Notes under the pieces: generated by a model
Seen by the model: the letters and a program-made list of their open reading frames with translations, nothing else
The model's database searches: none
Told to the model about the DNA's origin: nothing
DNA from: Verrucomicrobiota bacterium
GTDB lineage: Bacteria; Verrucomicrobiota; Verrucomicrobiia; Limisphaerales; JAHEOI01
DNA: 10,881 nucleotides
NCBI GenBank assembly: GCA_018610125.1
Contig: JAHEOI010000091.1
Span: 1 to 10,881, forward strand
Direction of reading: 5' to 3'
Program-made: the position numbers and the translations under genes
Shown: piece after piece, positions 7,512-10,881 of the stretch
Layout: every line of letters starts with the position of its first letter
Position numbering within the stretch: position 1 is the first letter of the stretch

Positions 7512-8554
7512 ACCATAGCAGACGACGGAGCCACCATTTCCAGAGCTTCGATACGCTCATTGGCGGCAGCCACTTGTTGGACAATGATGTCGTTTAAACT
7601 GTGTCGGATCGTCTCGGTCGCGGTGAGGATTGCGTTCTTGATGGCCCGTTCCCCAGCCGAGCCATGGGTGATCATGACGTTGCCACGCACGCCGAGCAAA
7701 GGGGCCCCCCCGAATGCGTCCGGATCGAGGTGCTCTTTGATCGGACGGAAAGCCCCTTGAGCGAGCATCGCTCCCAAGCGTCGAATCGGGGTTTTCATCA
7801 ATTCAAGCTTGATCCACGAGAGGATACTTTTGGCGAGACCTTCGCTGGTCTTCAGGACGACGTTCCCGACAAAGCCGTCACAGACAACGACATCCACCCG
7901 ATTCGAAAAGAGGTCGTGCCCTTCGACATTACCGATGAAATTCAGGTCGGCCTCTTTGCAAAGCTTGAAGGCCTCCATGGTCAGCTCGTTCCCTTTGGCC
8001 TCTTCCGTGCCGACGCTTAGGAGCCCCACTCTCGGGCGTTCCCGCCCGAGGATCTCCCGCGAATAGATGCTCCCCATAATCCCATAGTGGAGCAGATGAA
8101 TCGGCTTGCAAGCGACATTGGCCCCCGAGTCGAGCAGCACAAACTCATTCTTTGGAGCCGGGATGACCGTCGCAATGCCCGCTCGCTCAACCCCGTCCAG
8201 CGGGCGCAGCTTGATCGTCGATGCCGCAACTATTCCCCCTGTATTGCCGGGGGAAATCACCGCGTCCGCCTTGCCCTCCTTGACTAAGCCGACCGCTCGG
8301 CCAACCGAGCAATCTTTCTTCTTCCGCAATCCCAGAACCGGCTTATCATGCATCGTCAACACCTGACTCGCATGCAGCACCTGAACGCGCGAGTCATTAA
8401 GTCGACACTCCCGCACCGCCTCCCGGATCTGGCCTTCATCCCCCACAAGATAAAGCTCACTGATCTTGCGGTTCATTTTTAAGGCGCATTTGACGCCGGC
8501 GACGACCACACCACACCCTTTGTCGCCGCCCATGACATCAACTGCAATTCGCAT
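7508..8554 (-). CDS. plsX: phosphate acyltransferase PlsX
   Basis: PlsX converts acyl-ACP and phosphate to acyl-phosphate, the donor used by PlsY to acylate glycerol-3-phosphate, so it joins fatty acid synthesis to phospholipid synthesis at the membrane surface. The 348-residue protein begins MRIAVDVMGGDKG. It carries SPGNTGG, LLDSGANV, GTEEAKGNE, GNVEGHD and CDGFVGNVVLK, all characteristic of the family. ATG 8554 is chosen because GGGGAG (8562-8567) sits seven bases upstream and because the conserved N-terminus starts exactly there. An in-frame start at 8587 would add 11 residues with no support. The gene lies downstream of rpmF and overlaps fabH by four bases (ATGA). Confidence 0.97.
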   Translation of the reverse strand: MRIAVDVMGGDKGCGVVVAGVKCALKMNRKISELYLVGDEGQIREAVRECRLNDSRVQVLHASQVLTMHDKPVLGLRKKKDCSVGRAVGLVKEGKADAVISPGNTGGIVAASTIKLRPLDGVERAGIATVIPAPKNEFVLLDSGANVACKPIHLLHYGIMGSIYSREILGRERPRVGLLSVGTEEAKGNELTMEAFKLCKEADLNFIGNVEGHDLFSNRVDVVVCDGFVGNVVLKTSEGLAKSILSWIKLELMKTPIRRLGAMLAQGAFRPIKEHLDPDAFGGAPLLGVRGNVMITHGSAGERAIKNAILTATETIRHSLNDIIVQQVAAANERIEALEMVAPSSAMV

Positions 8555-8628
8555 AAATCTACTCCCCGTGCCCCGGGAAATGCTCAAGACAAACGCTCGC
8601 AGCCATCCTTGACGTTAATGACTCTCGT

Positions 8629-8820
8629 CTATTCGGTACTGCTCTTGATCGTGATCACTTGTCGCCCCCTGTAGCATCCGCACGACTCACAGACACGATG
8701 AGGTTGGTACGGCGCCCCGCACTGTGGACATGTAGTGAGCTGCGGCAATCGCAGCACGCTGTTGTAGGCACGTCGCATCCGGCTGCGACTCTTTGAGGTC
8801 TTCCGCTTTGGTACTGCCAT
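8629..8820 (-). CDS. rpmF: 50S ribosomal protein L32 (bL32)
   Basis: bL32 is a small zinc-ribbon protein of the large ribosomal subunit. The 63 residues begin with the conserved MAVPKRKTSKSRSRMRRA and contain two CxxC pairs, C31/C34 and C44/C47, so this is the zinc-binding form rather than the cysteine-free paralogue some bacteria use under zinc limitation. The length is typical. The start codon ATG 8820 has only a distant AGAGG about 13 bases upstream. The gene sits 45 bases after the DUF177 gene and 74 bases before plsX, the conserved yceD-rpmF-plsX order found in many bacteria. Confidence 0.97.
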   Translation of the reverse strand: MAVPKRKTSKSRSRMRRAYNSVLRLPQLTTCPQCGAPYQPHRVCESCGCYRGRQVITIKSSTE

Positions 8821-8865
8821 AGTTTTGTCTAGCGTCCTCTCTTTCTGATGTTGCTTCGCTTTTCG

Positions 8866-9354
8866 TTATAACTTCAATTTGTCCAATTCAGCCCAGGTCG
8901 AATCTTCCTCGGCTTCGGCTTCATCCAGCGGCTTCGATTTCGGGTCACTCTCAACGGAATACCCGCTCGGCTGACACTCGGGACGACAAAGCGGATGCTG
9001 CGGAAAGGCCAATAAGATATCCTCCCGGATAAATGGCCTCAAATCGACGAGATCGCCCTTGACCTCGACTTTGTCCTCACCCTTAAGCGGGATCGCGCAC
9101 GACCAATCCATCACTTCAACCGTATGGACGAAGGAGTCCAAGCACCGAACGCAGTGACAATCCAGACTGATCCGTAATTCGCCTTGAACAAGGATATCCT
9201 GATTGAACAACTCCGCCGTCACCTTGTAATGCAGCGGCGCCGACGTCTCAATGAGCTCATCGAGACTTTCCAGCTCAAGATCTTCCACGGAGAGCTCACC
9301 TTCCAGGGAAACCGGGCCCTTCCGGAGCTGGTAGAGATATATCGCGGCCGACAT
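8866..9354 (-). CDS. yceD: DUF177/YceD family protein, ribosome assembly-linked
   Basis: This 162-residue acidic protein belongs to the DUF177 (YceD) family, whose members are encoded just before rpmF in many bacteria and have been connected with 23S rRNA accumulation. The exact biochemistry is not established. The fold starts with a short strand and LEGEL (18-21), followed by a central pair CVRC (C68/C71) in the line typical of the family and a second CRPEC (C123/C127) that could complete a metal site. The C-terminus is strongly acidic (KPLDEAEAEE) and then ends WAELDKLKL, close to the usual family ending. I chose ATG 9354, 19 bases after the coaD stop, because the conserved part begins there. 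In-frame ATG 9396 and a start at 9477 would overlap coaD and add residues without family resemblance. Confidence 0.85.
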   Translation of the reverse strand: MSAAIYLYQLRKGPVSLEGELSVEDLELESLDELIETSAPLHYKVTAELFNQDILVQGELRISLDCHCVRCLDSFVHTVEVMDWSCAIPLKGEDKVEVKGDLVDLRPFIREDILLAFPQHPLCRPECQPSGYSVESDPKSKPLDEAEAEEDSTWAELDKLKL

Positions 9355-9373
9355 AAGCCCAACTTCACACGTG

Positions 9374-9856
9374 TTACTGATTTCGAAACTTTTCATAGAG
9401 CGCCGTTTGGACGTGAGGCGGCACAAACGCCTGAATTTCCCCGCCAAAACGGGCGATCTCCTTAACGATCCGAGCACTTAAAAACGTGTAAGTGTCTTTC
9501 GGCATCATGAAGATCGTCTCAACTCTCTCATTCAATCTACGATTCATCAATGCCAATTGAAACTCGAATTCGAAATCCGAAAGCGCCCTCAGCCCACGAA
9601 TAATCGCATCGCCCGACCTGGCCTCGACGTAATTCACAAGCAGCCCTGAAAAGCCTTCCGCAACCACGTTGGGCATGCCTTCGATTGCCTGAGAAACCAT
9701 CTCCTGCCGCTCCGTCAAGGTGAACAACGGCTGCTTCTCTTGATTCTCGGCAACGGCAACAATGACCTTGTCGAATAAGTTAGCCGCCCGCTGGATAACG
9801 TCAAGGTGACCATTGGTCACCGGATCAAAGCTTCCCGGATAAATGACTGACCTCAT
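9374..9856 (-). CDS. coaD: phosphopantetheine adenylyltransferase
   Basis: CoaD transfers AMP from ATP to 4'-phosphopantetheine, giving dephospho-CoA in the penultimate step of coenzyme A synthesis. The 160-residue protein matches the family length. It shows YPGSFDPVTNGH with the nucleotidyltransferase TxGH motif (14-17), the conserved basic stretch around K41 before PLFTLTER, RGLRALSDFEFE (87-98) and YTFLSARIVKEIA (123-135). All active-site segments are intact. ATG 9856 overlaps the stop of an upstream small ORF as ATGA and has no Shine-Dalgarno sequence of its own, which suggests its translation may depend on ribosomes finishing that ORF. It is followed after 19 bases by the DUF177 gene. 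CoA made here feeds the acyl-CoA and ACP chemistry of plsX and fabH downstream. Confidence 0.97.
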   Translation of the reverse strand: MRSVIYPGSFDPVTNGHLDVIQRAANLFDKVIVAVAENQEKQPLFTLTERQEMVSQAIEGMPNVVAEGFSGLLVNYVEARSGDAIIRGLRALSDFEFEFQLALMNRRLNERVETIFMMPKDTYTFLSARIVKEIARFGGEIQAFVPPHVQTALYEKFRNQ

Positions 9857-9966
9857 GAGCTAAATCGATAGGCGCTCTTTACTGGATTCGGACACCGGGC
9901 CGCATGATGACACCGGCCCGCATGAGCCTGCTTCAGGAAGTCGGTTTGAGGCAGCGGCTTGCGCAC
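9853..9966 (-). CDS. candidate small leader ORF coupled to coaD
   Basis: I do not recognise this product. A near-perfect Shine-Dalgarno AAGGAGG (9971-9977) lies four bases before GTG 9966 and opens a 37-residue ORF that ends in the ATGA overlapping the coaD start. The frame is open further upstream to GTG 10056 (67 residues), but no ribosome site is seen there. The peptide is basic, with three His and two Cys residues, and contains a six-codon duplication reading HAGRCH then HAARCP. It has no membrane segment or known domain. It may be a genuine small protein or a leader whose translation delivers ribosomes to coaD. It could also be chance, since only the ribosome site and the stop/start overlap support it. 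Confidence 0.42.
   Translation of the reverse strand: MRKPLPQTDFLKQAHAGRCHHAARCPNPVKSAYRFSS
9891..9925. repeat. 18-base in-frame tandem duplication
   Basis: The 17-base stretches 9891-9907 and 9909-9925 (gacaccggNccgcatga, with g or c at N) differ at one position and recur with an 18-base period. The unit is six codons of the small leader ORF before coaD, so the duplication keeps the frame. Confidence 0.7.
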
Positions 9967-10188
9967 CAGCCCTCCTTCTCTAACAAAACAGGATCCATTC
10001 GCGTCAAGCTTTTGCTTCGGTTTTTTACGAGTCGGTCGCGAGCGTGGCGCCTTCACAGAGAGCTTTGAACCATAGCTTCACTCCCTTGAATGGTACTTGA
10101 GATCCCCTGACCGAGATAAAAAGAAGACCCAGAGCTGACAAGCCCTGGGTCATTCAGATTACCGCTCTTGAACCTAAACCGAATCAAC
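9967..10188 (-). other. intergenic region between the FecR-domain gene and the coaD unit
   Basis: This stretch holds the terminator of the FecR-domain gene (10115-10150), the strong Shine-Dalgarno AAGGAGG of the small ORF (9971-9977), and the open but unsupported extension of that ORF up to 10056. The coaD operon promoter should lie between the terminator and about 9980. The best candidate I see is TTGACG (10002-10007) with a weak GTTAGA (9979-9984) at 17 bases, but its start of transcription would cut into the Shine-Dalgarno sequence, so I do not call it. Confidence 0.5.
10115..10150 (-). terminator. rho-independent terminator after the FecR-domain gene
   Basis: On the minus strand ACCCAGGGCT and AGCTCTGGGT (10127-10150) form a 10-base-pair stem, with one G-U pair, around the four-base loop TGTC. 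A T-rich run CTTCTTTTTA follows at once (10117-10126). It lies 38 bases past the stop of the FecR-domain gene and separates it from the coaD operon. There is no T-run on the other side, so it works for the minus strand only. Confidence 0.9.
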
Positions 10189-10881
10189 TCATTGATCATC
10201 GGGCGTCGGGAAAATAGCGCCGTTTCCGCCGTTTCCACCGTTTCCACCGTTTCCGCCGGTTCCGCCATTTCCACCGGTCCCGCCGTTTCCGGATCCGCCG
10301 GTATTCCCGCCACCGGAGCCGTGAGTCGTACTACCGCCGGCACCCTGAGGTGTCACTGGCGAAACGAAGACCTCGGTCTCGGTTGGGGCAGGAGCCTCCG
10401 CGACCTCGGCCGGTTCGGGCGGAACTACCTCCGCAATCTCTGTCGGAGTCGCCTGTCGAGTATCCTGGATGTTTGGATCGAAGGTAAATCCGCCATTAAC
10501 AACAAAGGTCGAGCTTTCCCCGGTCTCGGGATCGCTATAGACCACGATGACCTGGCCCGCCTTGGCGGTGGCCTTATCGTCCGCGGTCACATAATACTGG
10601 CTCGGTCCCTTGACCCCAACGACACTGTTGCGGGTATGAATCTCGTAAGTCGATTCGTCCGAAGTCTTCCGGACCCGCCCATGGATGGCGCCCTGCTTGA
10701 GGTCCAACTGCGTTTCAATGATTGCCTCGCCGCCAACCTTTTCAAAGGTCAGCTTTTTCAAGGTCAGCACAGTTGAATTATCCAGGGTGACCAAAGGCCC
10801 ATTCATTCCCAGGAAGAGAGTCGCTTGGCCGTCCGCCAGCGTCCGCACCGTGGCCCCGGATTTGAGCGTTTGGCCCTGGCT
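10189..10881 (-). CDS. FecR-domain protein with Gly/Asn-rich tail, N-terminus beyond window
   Basis: The frame is open to the right edge, so 230 C-terminal codons are visible and the start and any signal peptide are missing. The first part fits a FecR domain: LKSGATVRTLADGQATLFL followed by a strand-rich stretch, a DLKQGAIHGRV segment and THRNSVVGVKGP-like text (the 'fixed threshold' pattern of FecR barrels), ending near FTFDPN. FecR folds are usually periplasmic or surface exposed. After it comes a Pro/Glu/Ala linker (PTEIAEVVPPEPAEVAEAPA) and a tail of GGN/GGT repeats. There is no sigma factor or receptor beside it, so classical iron-citrate signalling is unlikely. A structural or surface role is possible. 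The protein ends at a TGA at 10189-10191 and is followed by a strong terminator. Confidence 0.8.
   Translation of the reverse strand, partial: SQGQTLKSGATVRTLADGQATLFLGMNGPLVTLDNSTVLTLKKLTFEKVGGEAIIETQLDLKQGAIHGRVRKTSDESTYEIHTRNSVVGVKGPSQYYVTADDKATAKAGQVIVVYSDPETGESSTFVVNGGFTFDPNIQDTRQATPTEIAEVVPPEPAEVAEAPAPTETEVFVSPVTPQGAGGSTTHGSGGGNTGGSGNGGTGGNGGTGGNGGNGGNGGNGAIFPTPDDQ
10219..10312 (-). repeat. nine-base tandem repeats coding a GGN/GGT glycine tail
   Basis: On the plus strand a nine-base unit close to CCGTTTCCR recurs about ten times with substitutions, such as CCGGTTCCG and CCATTTCCA. On the coding strand each unit reads Gly-Gly-Asn or Gly-Gly-Thr. The copies nearest the stop codon are almost identical and those further inside are degraded, which fits growth by slippage. 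Confidence 0.85.

Noticed and set aside
9979..10007. TTGACG with GTTAGA as the coaD operon promoter
   Set aside because: The -10 box is poor and the predicted start of transcription would remove part of the strong Shine-Dalgarno sequence at 9971-9977.
10053..10343. Minus-strand frame of 96 codons overlapping the FecR tail
   Set aside because: It reads the repeat region in another frame (Glu/Thr/Ala repeats) and runs through the terminator hairpin, so it is a shadow of the FecR gene.
1..10881. tRNA, rRNA, CRISPR array, insertion sequence or toxin-antitoxin pair
   Set aside because: I looked for clover-leaf patterns, regularly spaced repeats, terminal inverted repeats and transposase motifs and saw none. 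Nearly all the DNA is accounted for by housekeeping-type genes.

Overview
The window reads as a stretch of chromosome from a Gram-negative bacterium, most likely a member of the Verrucomicrobiota (perhaps Opitutae-like). The grounds are a lipopolysaccharide gene (Kdo transferase), a Ski2-like helicase with a DEYQ motif II, a zinc-ribbon Ser/Thr kinase and a FecR-domain protein, next to a coaD-yceD-rpmF-plsX-fabH block. The phylum is inferred from gene content and remembered protein resemblance, not from a search. Nearly all of the DNA is coding. Eleven of the twelve genes lie on the minus strand and only waaA is on the plus strand.

Layout from right to left, which is the direction of transcription for the minus strand. 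(1) 10881-10189: the C-terminal part of a FecR-domain protein with a Pro/Glu linker and a Gly/Asn repeat tail, followed by a clear rho-independent terminator (10115-10150). (2) 9966-6456: a probable housekeeping operon made of a small leader ORF with a strong Shine-Dalgarno sequence, coaD (coenzyme A synthesis), a DUF177/YceD protein, rpmF (ribosomal protein bL32), plsX and fabH (start of phospholipid and fatty acid synthesis). Two of the joins are ATGA stop/start overlaps. (3) 6406-4903: a divergent PilZ-like protein and a PilT-type pilus retraction ATPase, on the same strand with gaps of 49 and 88 bases, where E. coli-type clusters continue with fabD/fabG/acpP. (4) 3478-4833, plus strand: waaA, convergent with pilT and divergent from the kinase. 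(5) 3298-1, minus strand: a Ser/Thr kinase with an N-terminal zinc ribbon, a 56-residue unknown protein and a large Ski2-like helicase that runs off the left edge. All three are tightly packed and look like one transcription unit.

The central block joins acyl-carrier cofactor supply (CoaD), acyl-phosphate supply (PlsX) and chain initiation (FabH) with a ribosomal protein, a conserved coupling of membrane growth and translation. WaaA adds outer-membrane lipid A glycosylation next door. I found no mobile element, CRISPR array, tRNA or rRNA, and nothing that amounts to a clear new defence or biosynthetic system. The points most worth following up are the leader ORF before coaD, the kinase/small protein/helicase cassette, the divergent PilT/PilZ pair and the unusual helicase motifs and C-terminal extension.
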